From positions 21,991,253-22,055,252 of the forward strand of contig CM075939.1 in assembly GCA_038030265.1 (NCBI GenBank): a stretch of DNA of 64,000 bases, given 5' to 3'. Made by a program: the position numbers and the translations under genes. The notes under the pieces were generated by a model, which saw only the letters and a list, made by a program, of their open reading frames with translations, searched no databases and was not told the DNA's origin. Origin of the DNA: Corythucha ciliata (taxonomy: Eukaryota; Arthropoda; Insecta; Hemiptera; Tingidae). Within the stretch, counting starts at the first letter, position 1, and every line of letters starts with the position of its first letter. Of the stretch, positions 37,725 to 48,340 are shown piece by piece.

Positions 37725-39229
37725 CCGAATATTCTCGCAAATCGTTTACCAGTGAGTTGGAATTTTATTCAATTACATTTTACGATTTCAGAAAAGAAGT
37801 TTCACCTATGCAATTCATAATTTACAGGTTACAGTAATCTTCGGTTACTAAGCTCATTGCATACATTTATGCAATGGATGGAAAATGTTGATTCAAATTT
37901 GTATTTTATAACGTGCCTTGCAGCGACGACGGTTCTACACAGCCAGGCAGCTGTTGATGACCGCATAAAATTAGCATTCTCACTCAACCTAAAATACGTA
38001 ATACTCTCATGGTAAATTTCTCTATTCAGTTTTACTAAACCTTCATATTATTTCAGTGCTCGCTAAATACGTTCACGCTGCTATAGCTCATCTTCGAAAA
38101 ACTTGGTGATGGGCTTGTTGGATTACGTCAGGACCCTTATCCCTTCAGGAAACAGAAAGGCGAAACATCTGCAGAATTGTGGAACACTCATCTCCTTTTG
38201 CAAAATCTTGAATTTTCATTGTTACTATACATAGGTACTTATTACTCATTGTTAGATTTTATTTATTTATTCATTTTGTAAGTGCTTGCTACTCATGTTG
38301 CCCGCAGTGAAGATCGAAACAATTTTACAAATAAAGGATTGCCTTTTTGGCACAGTCATTTCGGACGAATTATGACCTACGCATAATAAGTATCCCACGT
38401 GGTGGTGTGACGCCGATCAAAATCCTATTTCGGATGAATTCCTGTTCTATGATAATATTCTTAGGACGCAAAGAGGGTTAAACAATATATTTTTTGGATA
38501 ACAGTCGTGCGATTTCATGCCGTATTCGGATAGTTTGATGCCTTAGTTCGGACAATCGCCTTCAGATCATTAGGACAATAAATTACTTATTTCCCCAATT
38601 TTACGGACACTTGAATACTTCGTCCTAAAAAATAAATTTAGCGCCCGTGCGGGAGTCGGTCCGAAGGAAGTCCAACAGCGTCCGAAAAACCCCTTATTTT
38701 TTTCTCAGTGATGCCCTCCGGGAAAAGCGGAAATTTTCAAAAAAAATTATTATTACCTAATGTTTTTTGTTGAACACTTTTGGTTTACTATTCATTCTGA
38801 ATAATACACCTATTTTTTCGGTCAGGAAACAATTTTTACAGCCCACCCTCAAACTTTTTCTGTGCACGTTTTAACAAGTCGATTTCTGGAATGTCCGTAC
38901 GCCGCGCCGTCCGGGCCATATCTTGCCCTGGGATTGCTCGTAAAAAACTCGTTCTTTCGCACATGGACTCCTTTTGGGATCTAGTTGGTCCTAACATCTG
39001 ATCAGTTTGATCAACTAAATTCCAGGATTTTTTGTGGGCCAAAAGCGGGTCCAACACGGGGATTTTCAAAGTTTTTGAGATCGTAGGGGGGAGGGGTATC
39101 AATTTTCACGTAATTCCAAGCCGGATTTGACTACATTCATGAATAATTAACCCATGTGTAAAATTGGCAGCGTTTTTACAAGTTGTAAACGGTTCATCGG
39201 TTTATAACCATGCCGGATTTTATAACCAT

Positions 39230-39231
<2 letters not shown>
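37725..39231. other. Non-coding, nothing recognised
   Basis: The 88-codon minus frame at 38836-39102 is the only one of note and has no recognisable domain. Confidence 0.4.

Positions 39232-39264
<33 letters not shown>
39232..39264. repeat. T33 homopolymer
   Basis: Thirty-three uninterrupted T residues with no retroposon body that I recognise next to it. Confidence 0.95.
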
Positions 39265-39393
39265 CACTTGAAATTTCAAAGTTCATGGAGGGGGACCGAC
39301 CAATTTTGCAGAGTTCTTGAGTTTTAGCCACAAAATGGCAAAACTCGCGGCCAAAATTCAAACTGTTTTTTCTTCCCCACGGATTTCATGTTT

Positions 39394-39756
39394 TAAAGGA
39401 GCCCCTAGACGATCAGTTTTTTGATCAAACGTGGTGGATCAATTGACTGTGACAGTCATGATTGACCGTCTAGAAGCGTGTTTTACGATTGAGTCAATGA
39501 CTGAAGAAGATTGAATGACCACTGACTTTTCCTCATCTTCCTCGTCTTATTTCTCTTCAGTTGGAGTGCAGCCGCAGTCAACAAAAAAAGCACGGACAAA
39601 TCCTGGTTTGAACTCATTGCACTCAGCACAACACCGCGAGAGACAATGGTACTGGGAAGGGTTTTGTTCAAACAAATGAAGAAATGATTGAAGCTCACTT
39701 CAATCTGTTTGTTCAATCTTTTGATCAATCAGACTGACTGTCTAGGGGCTCCTTAA
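39394..39756. mobile_element. MITE, 357 bp, TAA target duplication
   Basis: The element 39397-39753 begins AGGAGCCCCTAGACGATCAG and ends with the reverse complement of AGGAGCCCCTAGACAGTCAG. TAA lies on both sides, fitting PIF/Harbinger; a TTAA reading (piggyBac-like) is possible because TTAA also occurs at each edge. The ends are rich in TTGATCAA-type palindromes. No coding capacity. Confidence 0.8.
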
Positions 39757-40260
39757 CTTCACGGATTCCATCCGTTCGGGTGTTGGCTCGTTAAAGAGTA
39801 ATTTCGCGTAGGTATATCTCACTTCATTCAAAAACTAAATTTGGCGGGTTTGTCCTTTCAGAGTCCAAATCACTAACCCCGATTACGCGGGTTTCACTCC
39901 AATCCAATTTTGTGGTATCGACTCATACAAAAATGCAATAATCGTGGGTTGAACACTTTCTGAGTCCAAATTTCGCGGATTGACACTTACAGAATCAAAT
40001 TCTACAGTTTGGACAACAACAAGCCATAACAAATTTCACCGTCTGATCTTCGAAACAAGACAGTTCTTTCGGGTTGGCTCTTTTTAAATCCAAATTACAC
40101 GAATCTGACTCGTCATAAAAACCTATTTCGCAAGGAACCCTGAAAAATTGCCAACTTTATGCACTTCACACGCTTAAATTAACATTTCCGAGGTGTTGGC
40201 TCATTTTTAAGAGCGGTTTCACGGGTCTCAATGGACGAGTTTGCAACTTTCTGCTTAAGT
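39757..40260. repeat. Degenerate array, type C
   Basis: Units such as 'aatttcgcggattgacactt' and 'ttacgcgggtttcactccaa' lie at roughly 40-bp spacing. A small piece also precedes the MITE (39310-39390), so the MITE probably inserted into the array. Confidence 0.6.
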
Positions 40261-40306
40261 CGTCTGGCATCGCGCAAAAAATAGCGTATGCAACTCGTGG
40301 AAAAAT

Positions 40307-40387
40307 TGATTTTACCTGATCGTGTTTTTTAGTGAACGAGGCGTACAGTACGCCGCGTTCATTAAAAAACTCGAGCAGGTAAAATCA
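40307..40387. repeat. 81-bp near-perfect palindrome
   Basis: TGATTTTACCTGATCGTG pairs with the reverse complement of TGATTTTACCTGCTCGAG, and the pairing continues through TTTTTTA and GAACG to a tiny loop at GTACAGTAC. The 40-bp arms carry a few mismatches, giving a pre-miRNA-like hairpin or a mini-MITE. Confidence 0.75.
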
Positions 40388-40894
40388 CACTTTATCCCCA
40401 ACTATACATCAGCTTGATAATAGTTCAGGATGCTGTGGCTGTGTCTGAAAACCACATATAGACATGAAGAGAAAGTCTCAACATTTTAAGAGATCTGAAG
40501 AGTATTAGAGTGTTATTAGTTATTACTATATTAGTCAGGTATTTATTAATAAGAGAGGAGGAAAGAAGCCCATCCTCCTTCCTCCTCCTCCTCCGCCTGT
40601 ATCAATAACACACAGAACAAAGGAAGAAGAGGCAACAAAACGATCAATATCTCTTCCGTCGTGATGCGCGAAAATGAGCTGTAGCTTTCAAGCGAATTAC
40701 GAAACCGATTGCTATTGTTTACCCTGCCGTTGCAATGATCTCGTTAGAACAGTGTATACTATCTGCTCGGAGGCCCCGGTCTTTTTAGTCCCCCCTCTCA
40801 CCCCTTATTAAGAATCGGTCTTGCAGAAATGGGTGAGAGAAGTTCAATAGAGTGGAACCGTTCCAGCTTCAAATCTAATTTACATCAGAACTCA
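40388..40894. other. Non-coding, nothing recognised
   Basis: Pyrimidine-rich 'cctcctcctcctccgcctgt' at about 40578 is the only unusual stretch. Confidence 0.4.
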
Positions 40895-41544
40895 AAACTT
40901 TTTGAAGTTACGGCAAGTGGAGCCATTTCGTGAAATGAACATCCATTTCGTGAAGTGGACAATTACTCGACATAGATGCGACATATATACATAACTGTTT
41001 TCATAACTCATAAAACCTTAAAAAACGGCCGATGTAACCTCGAAAACCCCGATTTTTGGTAAAATACTGGTTGAGTAACCCCAAAAACAGTAATTCATGA
41101 ACTCGGCACCCGGCAAATGGATTGTCAATTTATCCCCAGACATCACTGAATGTGCACAGAAAGTGTCACTACCCATCTACAACTAGGCAGCTCCTCCGGG
41201 AAACTGTCTGTGTATCCTTCTATTATGAACTTTATGACCAAAGACGGGTCATTCCACCATGGGCATGGCCAGGAAGGTACAAAGGTAGCCTGCTACCAAG
41301 TTACCAATACTATACGCTGGCAGAGACTGGAGGGACATCAGCAGAGCAAGCGCATGGTCGAAAGACCGTGCAGGAGGCTTACGTGCAAACTTCTGCGACT
41401 TAGCCGGAGAGACCTTAGGACATCGGTAGGCCTCATCACAGGACTCTGCCTCACCGGATATTTCATGGAATAGCTATCGCTAGAATAACTATACATTATT
41501 GTTTACAAAAAGGCCATAGCAAACATACTCATCCCAGCTTTGTC

Positions 41545-41674
41545 TGTAGAATATATTGAAATCAATTAATTACGAGGACCTTTTGAGGAAGAGAACAAAA
41601 TGAGAAGTGAATTTTGTTTATACACATATGAGATGATTCATTATAATAAGAGAGGTTGGTGATATTTTCCAACA
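41545..41674 (-). mobile_element. Copia LTR-like end, family A (copy 1)
   Basis: On the minus strand it starts TGTTGGAAAATATCACC and ends ATATTCTACA, with the TG...CA termini of LTRs, and is 130 bp long. It directly follows a polypurine tract (TTGAGAGGGGG) and the RNase H stop, exactly where a 3' LTR belongs. No second LTR of the same element is seen. Confidence 0.7.
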
Positions 41675-41900
41675 CCCCCTCTCAACCGAGCTAGGTTGTA
41701 AGGATCATCCCAATCTTCTGTCTCGAGATTTGAAATTTCTCGCCTTGAAGAGGTTTTGTGAATGCGTCAGCTTCCATCAATGCGGTAGGACAATATCGGG
41801 AACGGACACGAGATAAGAGTTGGGTTATATAATACCTTTTATGGTTAACCCAAATTTATTACAGTATTGAGTGGATTATTTATAATTAATTAATTTTTAA
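41675..41900 (-). pseudogene. Copia RNase H C-terminus, family A (copy 1)
   Basis: The minus strand encodes YCPTALMEADAFTKPLQGE followed by KFQISRQKIGMI and a stop. In Ty1/copia polyproteins this is the end of the RNase H domain (ADxFTKPL motif) just before the polypurine tract. Upstream codons (about 41770-41900) are recognisable only loosely and are frame-broken. The fragment is non-functional. The second copy (45617-45840) keeps the frame slightly further upstream. Confidence 0.85.
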
Positions 41901-42157
41901 CCGCTCAAAAGTAGTTTCATGTTGTATGAGCTGAAATTTAGGTCTATTGTAGCAATTGATCCACAAACGGTGGAGAGTTTCTCGGTTTTCAGTCACTGAG
42001 GCAGAACAGAATGTGTATTCCCCCTCCTCACTCGCCCAAGAAGTATTGTTCCTATGTCACTTGGAAAATGAATTTTGACTAGAGAATCATCAAAACGTGT
42101 TCTTCTTATTCTACAATACACAAATGGCGTTTATTCGACCGATCCAAAAAAAACGAA

Positions 42158-42250
42158 ATGCCGGTGAACTACACGTTTGTTGGGTGCTACTCGAGGGCTG
42201 GAAAGGACCGTGTATCCTTCTCCAGATTCTTGTCCAAGCATCAGGGTTAG
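42158..42250 (+). pseudogene. THAP-like N-terminal exon fragment (copy 1)
   Basis: An ATG-led frame of 30 codons reads MPVNYTF, then VGCYSRAGKDRVSFSRFLSK, then stops at TAG. GC-x-x-R-x-x-KD-x-VSF-x-x-F matches the start of THAP zinc-binding domains found in P-element transposases and THAP genes. The first of the expected cysteines is missing (Tyr/Phe in its place), and the remaining domain is not in frame downstream. It may be a decayed first exon of a P-like transposase or host gene. Without a search this rests on the motif alone. Confidence 0.4.
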
Positions 42251-42366
42251 GTAATCTTCTTCAGCGCTATAAAGGAGCACGTGAACATTCTACGTTAAGC
42301 ATTTCCCAACGCTCTTTTCACACTAACGCGGTTTCACGAGGCCCCCGCGTGTAATCCGCGTGAATG

Positions 42367-42507
42367 TAAGATCGATCAAGCGATATCCCTTACTTTCGGT
42401 GCAATATCCCACGAAGACAGTTTTACGACTTTTAGCATCCCATTTCTTTCGCTTCGTTTTGGGTATTGGGCAAAAGCTGTACAACCAAAACTTTCAGGTG
42501 ACTTAAA
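42367..42507 (-). pseudogene. Copia integrase C-terminal fragment, family A-like
   Basis: Minus-strand frames give SHLKV, FGCTAFAQYPK and KWDAKSRKTVFVGYCTESKG followed by YRL. VFGC...P...K..K(S/C)..FVGY...SKGYRL is the conserved stretch just after the integrase catalytic core in copia polyproteins. At least two frameshifts separate the pieces. The fragment stops abruptly at 42507, where an LTR-like sequence of opposite orientation starts. It differs from the integrase at 53.8-54.5 kb, so it comes from another copia lineage. Confidence 0.8.
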
Positions 42508-42573
42508 TGTTGGAAATATAATCCGATTAATACGCCTCACTCCATTTTGTTATCACATGCTTGACGTATGTTT
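42508..42573 (+). mobile_element. Copia LTR-like start, family B (copy 1)
   Basis: TGTTGGAAATATAATCCG and the following 48 bp are identical to 48570-48635, and both end in a poly(A) run (15 A here). At 48.57 kb the same sequence follows a copia RNase H domain and purine tract, which identifies it as an LTR start. Here it abuts a foreign integrase fragment. Confidence 0.6.
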
Positions 42574-43627
42574 AAAAAAAAAAAAAAATATTGTTCATTC
42601 TCTTTTCTCGGTTTCATTCCTTCATACTGGGTCTTCTGAAATTGTACTCCTTCCTTTTGAAGTAGCAATATCATGAAGGTTACTAAGTAAATGAAAAAAA
42701 AAAAAAAAAAAATAGGAGAATAGCTTTTCTTTGCCGAAAAAAGCAGAACTCCAAGACAAGGGAAAAGGCATCTATGCATTGTGAAAAAGAAAAACTATTT
42801 TTTACTAGAATAACAAGTACCATTATATTTCTTAACAGTTTCTCGAGCTACTTCAATGCTTCAATAACGCCCTAACCTGAAAGGAAAAAATGTCGTCCAA
42901 GAAAAATGGCAGCATTAGAATAAATTAGATTATTTTTGGACCTAAAAACTGAAGAATAATAGAGCGCTGGAAGAAAAATATGATAGACCGAGGCAATAAA
43001 AAACTTCTTAGAATGATTACGGGAAGAAACCCCCGGGAAAAGGGATCTTCTATATATAAGTTGGGGATAATATGTGTATTAGCGCGAAAGAAATAAAAAT
43101 ACTGCAGTATTTTTTTTCATCAAGTTGTCATCATCATAGTAAATATTGCTTGGGGGTCGAGATATAACTATTTTTGTGTTTTGCTTTGCTTAATTCTTGA
43201 CGTGGCTTTCTTTAGGATCAAATCCAAGGAAAACAAAGGCCATACTTTCACTAGAGATCGTCTCGTAGCCCATGTTCATACGCAATACGCTTCGCAGTGA
43301 TGAACATTACACAACTGTCTACTATAGCAAAATTGAATGCTATCCTTGAAAATAATGATTATTGTTGAAGTTTTTTTCTCCTTCTCGATGATCTCAAACA
43401 ATGTGCCCCCAACATTCGAATAATTTCTTTAAGATCTCTAGCGTTTAGAAAATAAGGCTACAATGAGAATTCCGCTGGTAAAATACCACGGAGATGATGA
43501 TGGAAAAGAATGGAGAGGTCTTTGTTGAAAAAGAAAGACCAAGCTTAAAACTTCGCCTTTTCTTAATTAAATTCAACTTAAAATAATAATTTCATGCTTC
43601 CTCTCTCAAAAACCCTCGTTTCCGCAA

Positions 43628-43670
<43 letters not shown>

Positions 43671-44136
43671 GAGGACTACTCGAATACTAAGTTACACCCT
43701 CTTCGCTATTGTACACTTAACTTTTCCTTGAAGAGGTTTTGATATGGTTTTGATGAGAAATGATAAGAACTCTTTTGAAAAAGTTTCTTCGGAAGAGAAA
43801 GAGAGACTCGTTCTATGATAAATTGTACCGACTTTCTTCTGTCTACATTTTATTGAAATTACCACTTCACTATAAACACATGCATATAGGGGTTCTCATT
43901 TAATCGCGATGTAAAGTGCGAACCCAAGGTGACGAAAGTCTCTAAATGTGACGCAAATTGTCCTCTTCCCATCGGACTGTACTGTGGGTGACGCATATGA
44001 AGGCCAGGTAAAGGCCGAAGATCTGCGCCACCTATACCAGGCGAGGATATAAAGGGGGTTGGCGCACATGGCGCGCGCTTCCTCTAGAATCTTATTATTT
44101 AAATTTGGTTTTCGGATAACAATTTTCATTTAAATT
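42574..44136. other. Non-coding with long homopolymers
   Basis: A15 at 42574, A18 near 42694 and T37 at 43632-43668. No coding signal. Confidence 0.45.
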
Positions 44137-44347
44137 GAGCAAATTGATGGCGATTTTGCGACCAGTTTGTTCTTCGCGGTACTCTTCGGCCTTTGGTGAG
44201 CCGGGTTAGCCGGAGGTCCAAGGGCTTTCATAACACAGCCAATTGTGGCCGAAAACTTGACTTTCCAAAATAAGCTAATTGTAAGTCAGTATCCCAAAAA
44301 ATCCCTAGAAAAGGCCAATAATTTCAATAAATCCGCTACAAAGTGAC
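44137..44347. repeat. Repeat R26, first half, interrupted copy
   Basis: Matches 26240-26500 up to 'acaaagtg'. The expected continuation (AAAATACTGGTTG) appears only at about 45002, on the far side of a foldback. Confidence 0.6.
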
Positions 44348-45001
44348 TATCGGTCACAGAAACATCACTTTTCCAAGGATCTTGGAACTCAACTATAAAA
44401 ACGATTCTTATACCAATTAGGGCTGTTAGGTGAATACATATATGTCGCATCCACTTGGCGAAACTATCCACTTCATGAAATGGATGTCCATTTCACGAAG
44501 TGGCTCCGCATGCCGTAATTTCAAAAAATTACGACATCTGGACAAAAAAAATGTCCATTTCTTGAAAAGAAAATCGCGTTTGTCCAGTTGCTGAAATCAA
44601 GCTTCCTTACTGCAAGTGGATGCACAACATCATTTTTTAGAGGGTTTTTGAGTGCTCAATAAAATAACCTTTTTAAATGAAACAAAACTTGTTTCAGCAT
44701 CAGAGATCCCTCACTCATTCATTTCACGAAAAGGATAATCTTGTGCATCCACTTGCAGTAAGAAAACTTGATTTCAGCAACAGGACAAACACGATTTCCT
44801 TTTCAAGAAATAGACAATTTATTTGTCCAGATGTCGAAACTTTTTGAAGTTACGGCAAGTGGAGCCATTTCGTGAAATGAACATCCATTTCGTGAAGTGG
44901 ACAATTACTCGACATAGATGCGACATATATACATAACTGTTTTCATAACTCATAAAACCTTAAAAAACGGCCGATGTAACCTCGAAAACCCCGATTTTTG
45001 G
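44348..45001. repeat. Foldback insertion with about 200-bp arms
   Basis: 'ccacttcatgaaatggatgt' (about 44469) and the sequence around it pair with the reverse complement near 44880-44915. Further in, 'tgctgaaatcaagcttcctt' pairs with 'aagaaaacttgatttcagca'. About 95 bp separate the arms (44640-44735). The outer ends are degenerate. The right half is what precedes the copy at 40895, which lacks the left arm. Confidence 0.75.
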
Positions 45002-45486
45002 TAAAATACTGGTTGAGTAACCCCAAAAACAGTAATTCATGAACTCGGCACCCGGCAAATGGATTGTCAATTTATCCCCAGACATCACTGAATGTGCACA
45101 GAAAGTGTCACTACCCATCTACAACTAGGCAGCTCCTCCGGGAAACTGTCTGTGTATCCTTCTATTATGAACTTTATGACCAAAGACGGGTCATTCCACC
45201 ATGGGCATGGCCAGGAAGGTACAAAGGTAGCCTGCTACCAAGTTACCAATACTATACGCTGGCAGAGACTGGAGGGACATCAGCAGAGCAAGCGCATGGT
45301 CGAAAGACCGTGCAGGAGGCTTACGTGCAAACTTCTGCGACTTAGCCGGAGAGACCTTAGGACATCGGTAGGCCTCATCACAGGACTCTGCCTCACCGGA
45401 TATTTCATGGAATAGCTATCGCTAGAATAACTATACATTATTGTTTACAAAAAGGCCATAGCAAACATACTCATCCCAGCTTTGTC

Positions 45487-45616
45487 TGTAGAATATATTG
45501 AAATCAATTAATTACGAGGACCTTTTGAGGAAGAGAACAAAATGAGAAGTGAATTTTGTTTATACACATATGAGATGATTCATTATAATAAGAGAGGTTG
45601 GTGATATTTTCCAACA
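45487..45616 (-). mobile_element. Copia LTR-like end, family A (copy 2)
   Basis: Same 130-bp TGTTGG...CTACA sequence as 41545-41674, carried by the 1.47-kb duplication. Confidence 0.7.
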
Positions 45617-45840
45617 CCCCCTCTCAACCGAGCTAGGTTGTAAGGATCATCCCAATCTTCTGTCTCGAGATTTGAAATTTCTCGCCTTGAAGAGGTTTTG
45701 TGAATGCGTCAGCTTCCATCAATGCGGTAGGACAATATCGGGAACGGACACGAGATAAGAGTTGGGTTATATTACCTTTTCTGGTTACCCCAAATTTATT
45801 ACAGTATTGAGTGATTTATTTATAATTACTTAATTTTAAC
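45617..45840 (-). pseudogene. Copia RNase H C-terminus, family A (copy 2)
   Basis: Same ADAFTKPLQGEKF end as in copy 1. Upstream the frame stays open back to NKFGVTRKGNITQLL, longer than in copy 1, where indels break it. Confidence 0.85.
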
Positions 45841-46097
45841 GCTCCAAAAGTTGTTTCATGTTTTATGAGCTGAAATTTAGGTCTATTGTAAGCAATTGAT
45901 CCACAAACGGTGAGAGTTTCTTCCGGTTTTCAGTCACTGAGGCAGAACAGAATGTGTATTCCCCTCATCACTCGGCCAAGAAGTATTGTTCCTATGTCAC
46001 TTGGAAAATGAATTTTGACTAGAGAATCATCAAAACGTGTTCTTCTTATTCTACAATACACAAATGGCGTTTATTCGACCGATCCAAAAAAAACGAA

Positions 46098-46190
46098 ATG
46101 CCGGTGAACTACACGTTTGTTGGGTGCTACTCGAGGGCTGGAAAGGACCGTGTATCCTTCTCCAGATTCTTGTCCAAGCATCAGGGTTAG
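46098..46190 (+). pseudogene. THAP-like N-terminal exon fragment (copy 2)
   Basis: Identical in sequence to 42158-42250; see that entry. Confidence 0.4.
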
Positions 46191-46246
46191 GTAATCTTCT
46201 TCAGCGCTATAAAAGGAGCACGTGAACATTCTACGTTAAGCATTTC

Positions 46247-46425
46247 CCAACGCTCTTTTCACACTAACGCGGTTTCACGAGGCCCCCGCGTGTAATCCGC
46301 GTGAATGCCGCTTTCTCATCGAACCAAGTAATACGTACCGCACGTGTGTAAAGGTGTACGTGGTCACTACGAGGCAGCCAAAACCGCGCCGCGTGAAACC
46401 TCGTATATGTGAAACGAGCCTAACG
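46247..46425. mobile_element. MITE-like inverted repeat, about 175 bp
   Basis: GCTCTTTTCACACTAACG and GGTTTCACG on the left mirror CGTGAAACC and CGTATATGTGAAACGAGC on the right, with mismatches. It is G+C-rich inside. Copy 1 of the 1.47-kb duplication ends within it (42366). Confidence 0.55.
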
Positions 46426-46847
46426 CGTCTCCGGCATTCCGAACTCCCGAAGTACTAACTAAGCCACTTCTGTCGACGTGTTGCGGTTCAAGTGATTTCA
46501 AATCGCGAAACTCTCCTCTTGGGTGAATGCACTCACCAAGTCAACGAGGTAATTTACATTATCCCAGCTCGACATCGCCGGGAAATGACGGGCGTCTGTC
46601 GAATTGCCACTAGTGAATCTTTGTACTAGAAAGGACACTATGATTGAAATAAGTTGCCCGATTTTTATTGATGACAAGATGTCAAATGTTGAGCGATTGG
46701 ATACTCACGAGCAAGGACCGGCACCGATTTATTTTCCTTTTTTTGTAGATAGCGGTGATCGTTCCTTCGATAATCCCCCAGCGTAGTCACTTAAGTTCCA
46801 TTTTATGTAATTTTGATGCCTACAGTGCCATCAAGACTGAGTTATTG
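46426..46847 (-). other. Possible decayed copia sequence or unique DNA
   Basis: A minus-strand frame includes NVNYLVDLVSAFTQEE and NHLNR, faintly like the copia stretch after the IGSLL motif, but stops interrupt it. I cannot confirm homology. Confidence 0.2.
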
Positions 46848-46863
46848 AAAAAAAAAAAAAAAA

Positions 46864-46987
46864 CGATTTGCAGCAAGCTTCCAATGTAGAACTTACATGA
46901 ACGGGGCAACCAGGAATAGATAAGAATGCAATGCCAACTCGATCGTAACCTGCCGTGTCCTTTCCCGATTCAATTGAGATGGAGCAA
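46864..46987 (-). pseudogene. Copia remnant with IGSLL motif (copy 1)
   Basis: The minus strand encodes CKFYIGSLLQIV, which matches the IGSLLY(I/L)A motif between the reverse transcriptase connection and RNase H of copia polyproteins. Reading frames are broken. It lies just beyond element X, where the interrupted copia would continue. Confidence 0.55.
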
Positions 46988-48340
46988 TTGGCGAATGAAA
47001 CTATCACTAGCTGCGCTAGTGTTCTTGATAGCGTAAGCGGTATTTGTTATCAAATTGAGGGTTAGTGTCACAGGCATTGCTGATAGTGTAAGAAGTATTG
47101 ATATCTCAGTTCGTATTGTTGTTCGATCTTGAAGAGCTCGTAAATAGCTTCACATCTCACTTAATCTGGCTGGGTTTTTAAGATTCTTTGGTGAGTAAAT
47201 ACATCAAATGTGTTCACAATAAAAATTCGGAAAAGAAGGGTCTTGAAATGTAATCCACCTCCTGAATCGAAAAGAATTCGTGAGCACTGGGTTATAGCTA
47301 GCAAAATTATTATAATTTCTTCGTTGTTAGTGCTACGACCCAATTTATTTATACTTATGGTGGTTGAGAGCTCACAAAATAGCTATTTTTCAGTTGACCG
47401 GGTGTTAAGTTATTTCGTTATCAGCGGTTCCTTCCGTCTCAAGATCTTTCTACTTCTGAAGTTGTTCATTCGGGAGGCGTCTTTTTACTGGTAATTTTGA
47501 ATACAGATTCATCACCATCAAAATCTCGGAATTTCTCAGATGGAAGAAAAGGCTACGATGCTAACCATATCAACATGGCATTAGACGGGACGAAGAGGAC
47601 TCAAAAGAGATATTTGCGCTTTGCCTGCAGTCGTCTGCGCTTGAACAATCCTAATAAATGCTCTTAAATTTTTATTTTCGGCATTCTAAACTATACCCAC
47701 ATGCATCTGTACGGGGAATGAATAACATTAACAAGGACAGATACTAGATATGGATCACACCAATACCGACACTGATATTGAAGGGTATAGTCGAGACGAG
47801 GTGCTCGGGGAAATTTTATTAATTAATAAAAAGTATAAAAATAAGCACGAAAGTATACAATATAGTAAGTAAGCGCCTCGAACCAAGAATGGAATAGAAC
47901 AGGGCACGATATGAGAGATAAGTTAACAAACTATCCTCCTCTGTCATAATTATTGGTGATCCAGCCGAAATGAACGAGTGAGAGGACCCGCATTGCGACG
48001 AACTTCGGTAGTCAAGAAGTCGGGAGAAGAAAGGGCGATACAAAAAGGAAGGCGCTGAGATCGGGAGTATTTGGGCCAGCACCCGAGCTCGGGGAAAGTC
48101 GTCTCAACGGTGGCAACGCTAGCAAAGGATAAAACCGTGAGGAAGAAGGGACGTTTCGGGGGTGTTGTGCCCCGACGCCGTCCAATTGCTGATCGCCGGT
48201 CTCCGGGCGTTCGCTGCGGCTCCGATGACTCTGTTGTTGAGCGGTTGTTCCATCGACGGCACACCCGTAGGTCGGACTCCTCCGTCGCGTTCGCGTACGC
48301 TCGCGTGAAGTGCATGTCCATCATATTCGTGAGTAACCAG
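46988..48340 (+). mobile_element. Element X, left-arm copy in block R1 (truncated)
   Basis: The element starts TTGGCGAATGAAACTATC, then a small palindrome CACTAGCTGCGCTAGTG, then motifs GATAGCGTAAGCGGTAT and GATAGTGTAAGAAGTAT. It carries the 505-bp insertion. It is cut at 48340, in the middle of sequence that continues in the other copies, by a copia RNase H fragment. Confidence 0.75.
47805..48309 (-). mobile_element. 505-bp insertion inside X, GTGC duplication (copy 1)
   Basis: GTGC occurs immediately before (47801-47804) and after (48310-48313) the insertion. The X copies of opposite orientation lack this segment and have a single GTGC. It is G+C-rich in its right half, and its minus strand ends with AATAAAATTTCCCCGA, a plausible polyadenylation signal. 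A solo LTR is one possibility, though the ends are not TG...CA. Frames of 87-167 codons inside it match nothing I know. Confidence 0.7.

Larger units (their letters stand above)
40895..42366. repeat. 1.47-kb duplicated segment, copy 1
   Basis: Matches 44837-46307 nearly base for base, except for a patch of about 200 bp (41810-42020) where some twenty differences and indels cluster. It contains the second half of repeat R26, an LTR-like end, a copia RNase H tail and a THAP-like exon. It ends where a copia integrase fragment begins. Confidence 0.9.
44837..46307. repeat. 1.47-kb duplicated segment, copy 2
   Basis: Partner of 40895-42366, with contents in the same order. It continues past 46307 into the right half of a MITE-like repeat that copy 1 lacks, so copy 2 looks like the original context. 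Confidence 0.9.
46864..48340. repeat. Block R1: copia remnant plus truncated element X
   Basis: A16 (46848-46863) is followed by a copia fragment (46864-46987) and then element X in plus orientation to 48340, where it is cut. The block is repeated nearly perfectly at 48652-50127, and in part at 50953-52161. Confidence 0.9.

Noticed and set aside
38836..39102. 88-codon minus frame
   Set aside because: Looks protein-like in composition but matches no family I can name; not called without a search.
41122..41473. Two overlapping plus frames of 93 and 107 codons, repeated at 45064-45415
   Set aside because: They run through repeat R26, whose older copy at 26.5 kb has neither frame open. Duplicated together with the segment, so repetition is not evidence of function.
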